NCBI GenBank assembly: GCA_023231475.1
Contig: JALJEE010000685.1
Coordinates: forward strand, 1 to 64,000
Direction of reading: 5' to 3'
From: Seison nebaliae
Lineage: Eukaryota; Rotifera; Pararotatoria; Seisonacea; Seisonidae
DNA length: 64,000 nt
Part shown: positions 24,310-36,634 of the stretch, in pieces
Layout of the letters: each line of letters starts with the position of its first letter
How positions within the stretch are numbered: position 1 is the stretch's first letter
The notes under the pieces: generated by a model
Databases searched by the model: none
Seen by the model: the letters and a program-made list of their open reading frames with translations, nothing else
What the model was told of the DNA's origin: nothing
Position numbers and translations under genes: made by a program

Positions 24310-26816
24310 AGTGGTAAAATATGATAATTAAACAATATATTTATAGATTGTGAAACTGTTGCAGACTTATAATTATTTAATTATAATTACATGTTGTGGT
24401 TCGACTTAAACAGCAACAAAGGGAATGGCGAAGGAATCTCAATTTTATTTTATAACAATATGTTTGCTTCGAACTATATTCTTTTGTAATCTATCAATTT
24501 GCTCCTTTTATTTCTCTTTCCTTATACCTCCATTCATTACTAATTAATTAATTCTTTTTCTCAATTTCTGCTAATCAATATCGTATATTTCTCGTTATTT
24601 AAAGTTTATATTTATGAAAAAAAATTTAGCTAATTTCACAAACAACAAATATTTTGATTCTTCGTGAAAAAGGTGACACAATCAGTAAAATATTTTTATT
24701 ATTTCTTCACACCAGTCAACAATGTAGAATCTACATCGATTGTTCGCAACACATTATTTTTAAATTGATTTTATTTTCAAATTGTCTTTATGAATAAAAC
24801 GAAATTTATTTGTTCTTTTGTTTTTTTATATTATAAACAATCATATCATACGTATCAACTTTTTAATATACATTAATTTCGTTGATAATTGGTAATTCCA
24901 TATTGGAAAAATAGATGAAAAAATAACTTCTCAAATGATAAAGATGAGAAATTTTCCATAATGCATAAAGAGGGAGAAGAAATGACCGTTTTGACAGGTG
25001 AGGAAATCACCGTTTCTTAATTTTATTTGAAAAATGTAGAATACGCTGAGAAGAAGTCAGTGGTTGAGAGGAATCACGGAGAGTTCTACTCTTTTTTGGT
25101 TTTTTTCTTCAAAATAGGAGTAGAAGTGTCCGTAATTGTCCCAAAAGAGGTAGAACTGTCCGTTCTGGAAAAAAACAAGGAGTAGAACTGTCCGAATGAA
25201 AAGCGTAGAACTGTCTTTTTTAAATAAACAGGAAAAGGAGTAGAACTGTCCGGCAACCGTTGAGAGATAGCTCTGATCTGTCAGATCATAACACTATACA
25301 CTGTATAGTGAACACGATAAAATGCTAGAAGTTATGCCTACTGCCCACCCCTGCTATACAGTGGATAGGGTTATATATATAAATCTAAAAAACTTTTTAG
25401 AAGACAGTTCTCGACCCTTAAATAGGACAGTTCTCTACCCGCTGTTTTATTTTGTTCGACCGTTTTCAATCTTTTGTGAAAAAAGGACAATTCTTAACCT
25501 TAAAACAAATTGAAAGTGGAACCAGATCAGTGAGGGAAAAGAGAAAAGCTCTATTGCACTTACACGGGAAAACTTTGACTGCGAGGACTGACTATAAAAA
25601 AAAATTAAAAGTGGAATATCGTAAAACATTATTTTGCAAAACTTATTAACCAGTCCGATTATGCGTGTGGTGCATAATAAGTGCTCAATTTAATTAACAA
25701 CTTTTAAGCTTAGCTATCCATCACATGCATATTTGCGATATGTGTATATGTTTTAAATTTTCTTTTGAATTCTAATGGCCGAACTTCCCTTGTTAGTATA
25801 CGAAATTTAGTACAGGTTACAATAAAAGCCGAATTATATTGTAATAATAATATTTTTGTAAGATATTGATGAATTAGTTTCGAGTTATATACTGTTTTAT
25901 CCTACCTAAAGCATCGATAAAAATCCTTATGTTAGGAGTAGATCTTTCTCTATGAAGATATTTGCATAAAGGAATCGAATGTTATAACATTGGATTCTTA
26001 GATTTTGCTGAGATATATGATTTTTGGCAAGGACAGCGCTAAAAATCTGTTGTAATTTTAATGTTGGACAAAGAAAACATCAATTCATAAACATAAAAGT
26101 CTACCAAATAGTATGTCTAAATTGTTGAAAACTATCTCCTAGAAAATTATTATAAATATCTGCAATCTGTCTGTTACTCAATGATTCAAATGAATTTTTC
26201 GACAAAAGTGTTACAATATTAAATTAATGTCCAATCATATAATGAACTCTTCAAAAAGAATTAAATCAATGATATACTCCAGCAATAAGTTTAACATTTG
26301 TTAATTTATTGACTTGTTCGATAAGAATTAATGTAACATAACTTTTAAATAGGGAACGCCTCCAAAATTGATTATTGAATATTAAATCAATGAGAATCAA
26401 TGTTGTCGGATAATTCAATTCTATGATATTTCATATATATAGATAAGTTGACTGTATATGTGACTCTCCAAAAAACTTTGAAAAAAGGGGAAAAGGAGAA
26501 CATACTGAAGAACAGCATTTTCTTTTATTATTAATTCTATAAGTTCATAGAAATGAAATGTCCTTAAATTTGATTGTTTTGGTAATAAAGTTATGGAAGG
26601 TGGTAGACCTGTAAAAAATGAAGGTGAATTGGGGCAGTAGTAATTGTGATTAGTTAATAATGGAGATTATTGATAATTGTTTCAAAAAGTAAGGTAACCT
26701 TGAACTGTTAAAACTATTACTTCAATATCTTGTTCACAAACATACGTAATAATAACGCTCATGTCGATATATTTCTACAAATTCTTCCAAATCATTCCTG
26801 AAAATAATTACTAAAA
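24310..26816. other. Intergenic region with short repeat cluster
   Basis: Except for the repeat cluster at 25121-25499 nothing coding is supported. Open frames at 25322-25649 overlap the repeats and have no homologous look. Confidence 0.4.
25121..25499. repeat. Five direct and three inverted copies of a TAGAACTGTCCG unit
   Basis: TAGAACTGTCCG or one/two-base variants occur at 25121, 25151, 25183, 25206 and 25241, with irregular spacings of 30, 32, 23 and 35 bp. Inverted copies (GACAGTTCTCxACCC and GGACAATTCTTAACC) stand at about 25404, 25426 and 25485. Between the two sets lies the near-palindrome CACTATACACTGTATAGTG (25291-25309). The arrangement resembles subterminal repeats of a DNA transposon facing each other, or a binding-site cluster. 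Confidence 0.65.
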
Positions 26817-27315
26817 ATGATGTTATATTTATGGGTGATCGTTATGACTTGTCATGGAATATTGATGGGAAAAAAGGTGCCTATTGACTGCAATAAGTAT
26901 TGTGAAGGAGGAAAAATCACGAAAAATCACGAAAAATATCGTCCACCGTCTTCAAATGGTTGTGGTCCAAAAGGAATTCAGTTTGTGGACGATCTTCTTA
27001 AAAGAAAAAAATTGGGAGATTTGACTTTATGTTGTGATGACCATGATAAATGTTATGGATCATGTAACGAAAATAGCTCAAAAAAGTTGATTTTTCGTGA
27101 TATTAATTTCTGATAAATTCTTCTCCAGGACATGTGATGAACAATTCAATCGATGTATGAATAACACTTGTAACCGATATTCAAGATTTCGATCATGGGT
27201 CTGTCATATCTACAGATTCGGTTTACATAAGGTAGTGGAGAAGTTTGGATGTCCATTTTTCAAAAAAGCCAAAGATCGTTGTTCATGTATTATAGGTAGA
27301 TTATCACCATATTAA
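26817..27315 (+). CDS. Secreted phospholipase A2, group XII type
   Basis: Two exons, 26817-27085 and 27129-27315 (43-bp intron, GTTGAT...CCAG), give about 151 residues. The start MMLYLWVIVMTCHGILMG is a signal peptide. The enzyme hydrolyses the sn-2 ester of phospholipids with Ca2+; group XII members keep the catalytic core but have their own disulphide pattern. Seen here: the calcium-loop region NGCGP, the catalytic CCDDHDKCYGSC with the His-Asp pair, and after the splice TCDEQFNRCMNNTC, then CRCx-like CSC near the end. The length fits a mature enzyme of about 130 residues. It stands alone on the plus strand, 1.26 kb before TMEM63. I see nothing missing; activity is likely but not shown. Confidence 0.88.
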
Positions 27316-28572
27316 TTATAAAATACTAAAATTATAAGAATTTCTTTTTTTTTAATTTTGAACGGTGAATTTTTTTTAAATGTTTATTAAAATTCTGACC
27401 AATATTATTTGTTTTCAAATTATTATAATATCATAACACTCGTATAAAAAATGGATTAAGGGAGTGTTGAATTTATAGTTGATCCAATGATCCAATAGTT
27501 TTCTTGGTGGTAAGTAGGTAAGTGGAAATATTCATCTTTCAAAACCAGTACACAACTGAGTCGTATAAAATCTAATTATTCTAGTCAATCAATGTTCATC
27601 AGTCAAGTGGAGATGAGGAAAATTTTAAAAGAAAGCGATAACGTATCGAAGAAGAGTAAAACATTCGGAGGTTGAACAAAAATTCTTTGTAGAAGTTCAA
27701 AGTTTATTTCTCCTTTCAAATATGTATGTTCTTATTGCGTCTTCATAATACTTGTTGGGAGATGTCGAGATGTTTGGAAATCATTTGCTAAATTGCATAA
27801 TTCAGTTGCATCATAAATTTTATTCCTTCTCTTAAACTCTGTCATTTAACCATTCACCATTTATGAAGAGTTAGTGATTATACAATGATTAATAGAAAAA
27901 TAATGAAAATTGTGTGTTTTCTCGAACAAATAAATGATGAATAATAAAATCTTATATTTACTTTCATATTGACTAGCATTAGAACAACCATCTGTTTCTC
28001 CAATATGGTACGAAATTCATCCATTAAAATTCATTTCTTATTTTACAAAATTTTTTGACCTTATCGAATGAAACGATATTTTTCTTTCTTATAATATTTA
28101 TATTGTTCAAATTAGGATTTTTCCTATGACATTAAAAAAATATGTAATTAAATCACAGAATATTGTGCATTAATATTTCAGAAATCATTTAAATGGTAGA
28201 TTATTTCTTATGAAAATTTCGATTGAAAATAGAAAAACTTTTGTTGAATTAAGAGCCTTTTAATTGGTAAAGCAATAACACCACCTCAATTGGATTTGAT
28301 TGAAAATTATTTTTATAATTTTCTACTTATTTAATATTTCTCAAGAAAAACAACAGAAGAACTTGAAAAAAAAGTATAATTTGTGAAAGATTATTCAATT
28401 TTCCCTAATTTGGAAGTGGGTCAGTGAAAAAGAATTTATCAATTTATTAAGATAAGTAAAATAAAATGCTTCAATTATTTTCAAGAAATCAATTTAAATC
28501 TTGTCAATATTTTTAATTTGACAACATTTAATTTTCTTATTTTCTCTCCTTTTTTCACCAATTCTTTACAAT
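27316..28572. other. Intergenic region before TMEM63
   Basis: AT-rich, no open frames of note. It should include the PLA2 3' end and the TMEM63 promoter. Confidence 0.4.
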
Positions 28573-31462
28573 ATGTCTCATGACGTCAAACTAACTCAGA
28601 TTGGATTTGACATCGTGGACTATCCAAACAATGTTCTAAACTCAACATTCCCGTTGGTGAATGTTGATTCACGCATTCTCTCAATGAATGACACAACACC
28701 GGAAGAATATCGAAATATTTGTACAAAATATCGTGCGAATCTCAAATATCGTGCATTGATCTACACAGGCTATGAAGGAATTCCTGAAAATCTGATAATC
28801 AACTTAATTGCTTTTTTTGTTAATAAACTTTTATTTCAAGTGACATATACGATTAAATTGTTCAATTCAGATAATTTTATGTTTATTCACTTTATTGAGG
28901 AGAATCGGCGATCATGGACGATTAGCATTATTACCAGAACAAAAGTTAAGAATATTTGAGAAAAAAAAAATTATAAAATTTCAAAATATTTTCAGATGGC
29001 AGACAATTTTCCGAGATCCGACCGCACATGAAGAAATCATTTCAACGAATGATGAAGGTGATCAGATGAATGACGATGTAGAACATGATATGAATAGGAA
29101 TAACAAAGTGAGAGTAAAAGTAAGAAGAGCAGAAACTAAAAGACATGCCAGTCCAACAGATAGTCTTCCAACAAAATATGTTCCATTTAAGAATCATTCG
29201 CTACCAAATGCTCCAACGGAAATCTTATCGAAAGATGAATCACTTTTGGATTGGGTAAAGAATTTCTTCAAGATGGATCAAACAAACTTCAAATCAAAAA
29301 TTGGACCAGATGCTGAAATTTATTTACGATTCCAAAAATATCTTATCGTTTATATGTGGACCATTTGCACATTATCCATCAGTATTATATTACCCTTAAA
29401 TTATTTAGCACCAAATTCCACATTATCGAAAGACGAAACGTTCGCCAAATCGACAATATCGAATATGGATCCCAAAAGTAATTTGTTGTGGGTTCATGTT
29501 GTTATGTCATTTCTCTATTTGGTTTTAGCTGTAATATTTATGGATCGTTTTACTAATCGAACAAATTATGCAGAAGATGATACAGTAACAAGAACATTGA
29601 TGATATATCATATTCCTTTGGAAGTGTGTCAAAATGAAATAATCGCTGAATATTTCTTGAAACAATTTAATGTTCGAGTACAATCAATCGATTTCGCTAG
29701 AAATGTTTCTCTCATTTTCAAATATCAAAGACTACTAGATCGTGCGAGAGGAGCTTTAAATCGTTGCGAATCAGAATTGAGAGAACATAATCATACACCC
29801 ACAATCATTCCACATCGTTGCGGTACTTTCTGCAATTGTTGTTGTCCTTGTTGTCCGTGTTGGGAACGAGAGAATGCCATCGAATTCTATGGAAAGAAAG
29901 TTCAAAAGTTTAAGAATAAATTAGAGAATACTAGATCGAAAATTGAATTATTGGGAATTGCTTTCGTCACTCTCCCCACAATGGAGAATGTTTATGAGAT
30001 TTTGAAGGAATTACATCGACCATTTCATTGTTTCTCATATTGTATGGGCGGAGGTCGTCATCATACGATTAGGAGACCGTTGGAAAATGGAGAGGCCAAT
30101 ATTGAGAATAGAAACAACCATTCACAAGTAACAGAAAATACTATGATATCAGAAGATGGGATGATTATTAATGAGATTAATGGAACAAAATTGAAAACGA
30201 CTCAATGGATCGTTGATTATGCTCCATCGCCCAAAAACATCAAATGGGAGAACTTGTCCAATGCATATTATAGTTGGTGGATAAGATTTATTTTGTTAAA
30301 TATTGGAATCTTCCTAATCATGATCTTCCTTACCACACCATCTATTATTATTGTATCGATAAGAATTCCTAAATTCAACGAATCTCTAACGACCAATTCA
30401 TCGAATTATATGCAATCTAAAGTTCTCACTTTCATCCAAGAGTTCTCACCAGTAATCATCTTAAGAATTTGTGCTGCCACTTTACCCGTAATCGTATCTC
30501 AATCAGCGTTAATTGAATATCATTGGACAAAATCGGCAGAGAACGTTTGGCTTATGAGAAGAACATTTACATTTCTATTATTTATGATATTGATATGTCC
30601 TTCACTTGGTCTAGCTAGTCTTCTTGGTCTATTCAGTTCGACGGATCCATGGAAATGTATCTTCCTTCCAGATAATGGTGCATTCTTTGTCAATTATGTC
30701 ATCTTTTCCGCGTTCATTGGAACGGCTGTCGAATTATGTCGCTTACCTGCATTATTCTTATATGTTTGTCGATTGGCATGGACAAGGAGTTTCGCTGAAC
30801 AATATTCGGTGAAGAAAGCGGTAACTTATGAATATCAATTCGGTTTAGAATATGCTTGGACATTAGCAATTTCTGGAATTGTATTGACATATTCCATCAT
30901 CTGTCCTATTATCACTCCATTTGGGGCCGTTTACATATCATTCAAATATTTGGTTGATCGATATAATTTATATTATGCATTCAGCACATCAAGTGTAGAT
31001 AAACAATTCCATCGAACTGCTGTCAATTTTTTCCTATTGCTCACTATCATTGTTCAGATCATTCTCTTCTTCTTCACTTATATTCGATCAAGTTCTATTC
31101 ACTTCACTTATCAAAATAAACTTCTTCTTCTAATATTAGGTGTGGATGATGCTGATGGAAAGATGATTGCTTTAGCATTGATGGTCACTATTTCGTTCGG
31201 TGTTTGGATTGGTCGCGTCGTTTTCGGATTCTTTAAAGATATCCACATTTTTGGATTTAAAGTTTTTTTTCTCTTTCTCTTCTATCGAATTATCATTTCA
31301 TTCATTTAGATCCTTCGAGAAGATCATACAACTACTGATCCTCCCGATGAATATTTAGATGTTATTCCAATTATTTTCCATTCTATCACTTAATATCTTT
31401 CTTCACAGGATTATGCACAACAGCGTTATAGTATCAATGATATTCTTACTGATCAAAGCTGA
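28573..31462 (+). CDS. TMEM63/OSCA-type mechanosensitive cation channel
   Basis: Five exons, 28573-28818, 28871-28944, 28996-31261, 31310-31360 and 31409-31462, splice to an 896-residue frame. The joined exons 1 and 2 make the first membrane helix followed by RRIGDHGRLALLPEQK, matching the GRLAL signature of CSC1/TMEM63 proteins. Later come the late-exocytosis-type TM region, the long cytosolic RNA-binding-like domain with a Cys cluster (CGTFCNCCCPCCPCW), the NIKWENLS motif that opens the core DUF221/RSN1_7TM, and about eight TM helices ending in GVWIGRVVFG. The C-terminal tail ends DYAQQRYSINDILTDQS. The family forms monomeric stretch- or osmo-activated channels in plasma and endosomal membranes. 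All four introns are 48-52 bp and begin GTT. Confidence 0.93.
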
Positions 31463-31756
31463 ATATTTATTTACAATCAAATAGTGTACGAATGAAATGA
31501 TTTTATTATAAACATCATAAAATTAAAATTTATCTTATTATCATATCCAATAGTTACATTCTTCCAAAATTTATAATAATAAAATTTAGAATGAACGAAA
31601 ATTGAACAGAATAAATATTATAATATTTCTAACATATTCAATGTAGTTGTATTGTAAATTATTGGCTGCTAAATCAATTCTATAAAATTAAATATATTCA
31701 ATTCTCATTCGAACAAACTATATAGTGAACAAAACATATTATTATTAGGATAAGAC

Positions 31757-32749
31757 ATGGCTCTTTTAGAATTTTTTGGTTGTTTGTTAACCATTTGGAC
31801 ATTTCCCGTCATGTTCTTCATTCTAATAATTGCAAAAGATTCGGTGAATGTTGTAATGATGATGACAGCATGCTTCTTCTTCGCTCTATCTCAATTGTTC
31901 TCTTCATTGATAAGTAAAGCAATCGTACCGTTACAACATGTCATTCCTTTCAACATATTTGTATCAGTTCTATTTCAAGAGATATTTCGTCTTATTCTTT
32001 ATGTTATTCTTCGACGAGCCGAATTAGGTTTTCTTTTTATTTCCACTTCATATGTGCTGTTAATAAAGTATTTGGAAAAGGTGTATCAAAATTAAGACAA
32101 AATGGATTTTTACTCGACATCAAAATTAACGCTAGGAGAAATTCTGTTAATTGTGGAATGGGATTCGGAATAATGTCAGCAATTTTATTGTCGACGAACA
32201 TGTTATCTGCAATTACAGGACCGGGAACATTCGGTATAAAAGATTTCAAACAATCATCTGTTGGTAAAGACCCAAAAGACACAGGATTAAACAACGACTT
32301 TTTCTCCCTACAACAATCAATTCAAAGTTTATTGATCATCATTCTCAATATTCTGTGGACGATGATTGCATGGAATTCCATACAAACTAAACATGCTACT
32401 TACAGTAATCGATCTAATTTCATCATTCAAAAAATGTCGGGAGTTATCATTGCTTTCTTGTCTCATTTATTCGTATCTTATTCTGTTAGTTCTTCCATCT
32501 TCTCTCTAGTCCAATCATCTTCATGATTTCTAGACATTATTTCATCAATATGACAGAAGCATTTATATTTCTTCAGGTGTCATCTTCTCAATATTCTTAT
32601 TCAATATCATCGGCATGCTCATCATCTCTTACATTTATATTAAACGCTCCATCCAATCTACAACAAACGCTCAAATTAATTTGAATGTGAATAATATTCA
32701 TGGGAATGATAATATATCCGTTTCAGTAAATAATGAATTGATCACATAA
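31757..32749 (+). CDS. aph-1: Gamma-secretase subunit Aph-1
   Basis: Exon 1 (31757-32027) and exon 2 (from 32069) join in phase 1 over a 41-bp intron; a third exon (about 32577-32749) supplies the last helix (FSIFLFNIIGMLIISYIYIK) and tail. The exact exon 2-3 junction is uncertain: an early stop at 32524 must be spliced out, and a GTTCTT donor near 32490 would keep frame. Seen: start MALLEFFGC, LLQE-like VLFQEIFRLILYVILRRAE, the TM4 motif GMGFGIMSA, IGPGTFGI-like TGPGTFGIKD, and SHLFVS in TM6. Aph-1 is the seven-TM scaffold of gamma-secretase, which cleaves Notch and other stubs. Odd: the TM5 histidine (H171 in human APH1A) is Asn here (LNILW), and the third Gly of GxxxGxxxG is Ala. Confidence 0.88.
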
Positions 32750-33748
32750 TAATTAAAAAACGATTTTAATCATTTTTATCCATTCCTATTCCAATTTTTT
32801 TTCATACTATTTGAATAATTTCAAACTAATTTTCATCATATTATTTAATATTTTCATCGTTTTAATTCTGAAATTTTATTACAACTTCTTATTCGTCAGA
32901 ACTGTCATTTTATTGCACTCTATTATTTTGATATTATTCATGTTTTTAAAACTATATTACAATTATAATTAACTAATTATAAACTAATCTTAAATCATCT
33001 CATCATTTTTTTCATAGTCATTTTCATTTTATATTTTGGTACATGGAAGGTTTCCCCAAAGTTTCTCTTTACTAAAAATTTTTCTCCCTCCATTTTTTAA
33101 TTTGGCATTTAAAAAATCGAGGATTGTTTCCTTTTTTCCATATTGTCTTCATGTTAGACAAAAGAAACGTCTTGGGTAACTTTTATTTTTTTAGATTTCT
33201 TTCTTATTTATGGACATGGTTTGCCCATGATGTTTAATGAAATATATCAGTTTGATTGTTGCAAGAATTATATTTCAATTCACAGTAAAAATAGATTCTA
33301 GGATGAGTCCCCCATTCGAAAATTATCCATTGTTATTTTTTTATTATATCATATATTTATATCACAGCACCAAAATGAATCTGAAAAAAGAGATTGTATG
33401 TTAGAAATGTTAAACGATTATGAAACGGAAAACGGATTCGATTTTTGTTTTTTAAAATTATATTTTTTAGAAGTTAATAGAAAGGAGAACAGAAAAAAAG
33501 GCTACACTTCGATCAAAAATTTATTCCGTTCATTAATACAAGTTCAGTAATATATAAAGAAAATGAGAAGCTTAAATTTAAAGTGTAAAAAAAAATTAAA
33601 ACATATCGATGAAATTTTTAAATTTGCTCTTCTATTTTAGAATTTGGGTATTATGCGGTGTAATGGAAACAAGCTTTACCGCAAAAATTCATACAGTGAT
33701 TATCGAATATTTTACAAAACATTTTATGCTTAAAAACAATTGTGCACA
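32750..33748. other. Intergenic region between Aph-1 and RCC1
   Basis: Very AT-rich, with T-runs and no coding signal. The Aph-1 3' end and the RCC1 promoter are expected here. Confidence 0.4.
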
Positions 33749-35017
33749 ATGTCAATGCGTAGCGTTTTTGGCGTCGGTTCTAATTTTGGTGGACAATTAG
33801 GAGAATGTGGAGAAGATGTGTCTGAGTTTAAAAAAGTGAAAATGATACGATCGTTGAGAATGTTGAGTGAGAGATTTGGTACAAAGCCAACTCAAATTTG
33901 TGCAGGTGGAATGCACAGTATCATGTTGGACAACAAAGGAAATATATTCACTATTGGAGCGAATGATGATAATGCTTTGGGACGTACAACAGAAGATGAA
34001 AATTGTGATAATGATTTGCACAAGAAAATTTTTGATGATAAATTTCTGGATAATAATATGCCAGAATTCATTCCTGCAAAAGTGTCCATTCCTGAGAAGG
34101 CATGTCAGATATGTACTGGAGATTCGCATTCGATGGCATTATGTGAAAATGGTGAAATATTTGTGTGGGGTACATTCCGTGATGGTCACTCTACTTTGAA
34201 TGTTTCATCAAATTCTCCTGTAAAAGTTACAGTTTCTCCGTTGGGGAAAGGAGAGAAGATTATTGATATACAAAGTGGAGATCAACATCATTTATGTTTG
34301 TCCAATATTGGCAATGTATTCTCTTCTGGTGATGGAACAAATGGACAATTGGGTCGAATATCTAAATATTGTGCTGATCGAGGAGGACGTCGTGGAATTG
34401 AAGAATTCCTCAATTTGTTCAAAGTGAGATTTCCTCGAGGCATAAAGAAAATAGATCGTATATGGTGTGGAAAGAATTCTTCATTCTTTCTTTGTTCAGA
34501 CAAAGCAGAAAATAGAAAAATGTATGTTTGTGGTATTAATGTGAATAAAATGTTGATGGATGATGAGAAAATTCAAAATATCTATTTTCCAACAATCCAT
34601 CAACAAATTACCAATTTTCTTATGAAACATGACAAAAATTCAATTATTGATATCACAATGACATTAACAACCATCCATATATTGTTGAATGATGGATTCG
34701 TTTATGTAGTAGGAGAAAAGAAAGATTGTTGTTTGGGCATTTCAATGCCTAACACTAAATTATCGATAAAAGAATTTAAAGGAATCCCATTGAAAAATAT
34801 CCAGTTAATTTCTGCCAGTGACAACGTAATGTTCGCTGTAAATAAGAAACATGAAATATATTCTTGGGGACTAGGCACTAATGCTCATCATGGACATGGC
34901 AATAATGATATTCAAATTCCAAAGTTATTGAAGATTCCAAATACGAAGAATGTTCATGCAATTTCTACAAATACTCAACATACATTGTTTCTTTTAAATT
35001 CCAACGAACTTTGTTGA
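33749..35017 (+). CDS. RCC1: RCC1, guanine-nucleotide exchange factor for Ran
   Basis: An intronless frame of 422 residues begins at the first ATG (MSMRSVFGVGSNFGGQLGEC). Seven diverged beta-propeller blades are recognisable from the repeating G-x-H-S/H-x-x-x-L, GxIFxxGxxxxxxLG pattern. The stretch GDGTNGQLGRISKYCADRGG corresponds closely to the RCC1 segment that ends in ANRGGR, seen in true RCC1 and not in general RLD proteins. RCC1 sits on chromatin through H2A/H2B and charges Ran with GTP, setting the RanGTP gradient for nuclear transport and spindle assembly. The usual N-terminal basic tail is missing or encoded elsewhere. Polyadenylation signal AATAAA at 35232. Lack of introns among intron-rich neighbours might mean retroposition, but the gene appears intact. 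Confidence 0.88.
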   Translation: MSMRSVFGVGSNFGGQLGECGEDVSEFKKVKMIRSLRMLSERFGTKPTQICAGGMHSIMLDNKGNIFTIGANDDNALGRTTEDENCDNDLHKKIFDDKFLDNNMPEFIPAKVSIPEKACQICTGDSHSMALCENGEIFVWGTFRDGHSTLNVSSNSPVKVTVSPLGKGEKIIDIQSGDQHHLCLSNIGNVFSSGDGTNGQLGRISKYCADRGGRRGIEEFLNLFKVRFPRGIKKIDRIWCGKNSSFFLCSDKAENRKMYVCGINVNKMLMDDEKIQNIYFPTIHQQITNFLMKHDKNSIIDITMTLTTIHILLNDGFVYVVGEKKDCCLGISMPNTKLSIKEFKGIPLKNIQLISASDNVMFAVNKKHEIYSWGLGTNAHHGHGNNDIQIPKLLKIPNTKNVHAISTNTQHTLFLLNSNELC

Positions 35018-35442
35018 TGCGATTCCATTTTCAACTTAAAACATACCAGCAAAAACTCGTGTAACACATTAATTTCCTTGCATTATATATCTTCCTATTA
35101 AACGTTTCTCTCATATTCTTAATTGGGAATGTTTTCCCAAATTATTTCGAACTATATTTATGTTTGGTTAGAAAAATGTTTTCATAATTTATTTAGTTTT
35201 ATAAATCGATGACTGTAAAAAAAATTGAATCAATAAAAGAAGATGTGACAAACGACAGGTGAGTAATAATCGCGTGATAATGAAAGAAATATGATAGATT
35301 AGGAAAGAAGGGGACAATGAGAAATTGGTCAAATGTTTAAAATGAGAAAGTTCGAGTTAAATTACTAAGGAAAGTATTATAAAAAGTATAAACATCCATT
35401 TTTTATTAAATTAATTTGGAAACGAAATATTTCTAGAACAAA
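35018..35442. other. Spacer between RCC1 and the countin-like gene
   Basis: Holds the RCC1 3' UTR (AATAAA at 35232-35237) and the upstream region of the next gene. Nothing else was recognised. Confidence 0.45.
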
Positions 35443-36354
35443 ATGAATAATTTGGTTGACATTTTTTTCTCGATAAGAAAAATATATTTATTGAAATTTT
35501 TTTTAGTTTATTTTCAGTTTCTTCTGTTTAGCTATTACTCTACAATTAGCTCAATGTAATTCCCTATCATTCTCTAACATTAACAAAGATGGTGTTACAT
35601 TAAAGAAAGATCCTAATATAGATCTGTGTCCAACATGTTTGAATTTCATGGACGAAAGTCTCAACACTTTATTAAACATTATTTTAAGTTAGTCATAAAA
35701 TATATAAAACTTTAATTACGTATATAATTATTATAGATTCCGGTGTTATTGGCAGCTGCAGTGCCTTATGTGGTGAATTAGCACAAGTGACACATAGTCC
35801 ATTATTGGGAACTGTATGCAGTGTAATTTGTGATGTAGTAGGTCTCGATTTATTCATTCACGCTATTGAAAAGTTTCAGTTTTTTTTTCAACTTTTATTA
35901 GTTTCACTTAAATAGGGCTGATCTCGATCCAATTTATTATTGTGAAATAATCGACATTTGCCCAGTCTTCGATCAAGGTGATGCTGAAATTATTTCATTC
36001 AATGCTTTCCCAAAACAAGCAACCCAAGGAGCTGTCTTCAATTTAAATCTAGCCTTCCGAACGATTAATGGAACTGGAACTGGACAAATTGATGTTGGAA
36101 TAAAAACTGTTGATCACGAACCAGTTGGTGCAAGTTTCTTAAGCGAAATGTTGAAACCTGGAGTTTATGGCCAAAAGATTCAAGTAAGCACAGATCCAAG
36201 TGGTTGTGATCCAAGTCAAGGTCCTTGTGAACAATGGCTTCCTGGAAACTATACTGCTAAGATTGCAATCTGCAATGGCGAATGTGGTAGTCGTCATCCA
36301 CATTCAAAGATTTATGCTGAACAAGAATGCACTTTCACCATCACCGGTACTTAA
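35443..36354 (+). CDS. Countin-like secreted protein with saposin B-type domain
   Basis: Four exons, 35443-35454, 35507-35687, 35737-35872 and 35916-36354, code 255 residues. The 12-bp first exon (MNNL) joins to FIFSFFCLAITLQLAQC, giving a clean signal peptide; without it no Met is available. Residues about 43-115 have the saposin-type spacing of Cys: LCPTCL, then SCSALC, VCSVIC and YCEIIDICP. The C-terminal half (about 140 residues) reads as a beta-rich domain with GTGTGQIDVGIKT and late Cys pairs (CDPSQGPC, CNGEC, EC), as in countin, the Dictyostelium cell-counting-factor subunit. Countin-like proteins are, as far as I recall, annotated in several mites. A lipid-binding or signalling role is inferred. 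Confidence 0.8.
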
Positions 36355-36634
36355 GTGTGATGAAAAACATCAATCATTATCATGATATCATTGTGTTGTT
36401 TTTTTACGAGAATAAAACCATATTCTGGAAGTAATTTCTGAATTTTTAATTAATTAAAAGTCATTTAAAGTCATTCAAAGTAATGAGGAGGAATAGAAGA
36501 TAAGTGGAATTTATAAGATCGAAAAATATATTTCGATAGTAAAATGAAAAATGTGAAAATTTGAAGCATATTCAAATAATTTCAATTTCCATTAAAATGA
36601 TAATTTCAAATTTCGTCCAACATCTCTTTCTCAT

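Noticed and set aside
25121-25499. CRISPR-like array
   Set aside because: Units are only about 12 bp, spacing is irregular, copies occur in both orientations, and the context is eukaryotic.
32521-32526. Aph-1 ending at TGA after QSSS
   Set aside because: The last membrane helix would be lost; a fitting helix follows a clear TTCTTCAG acceptor.
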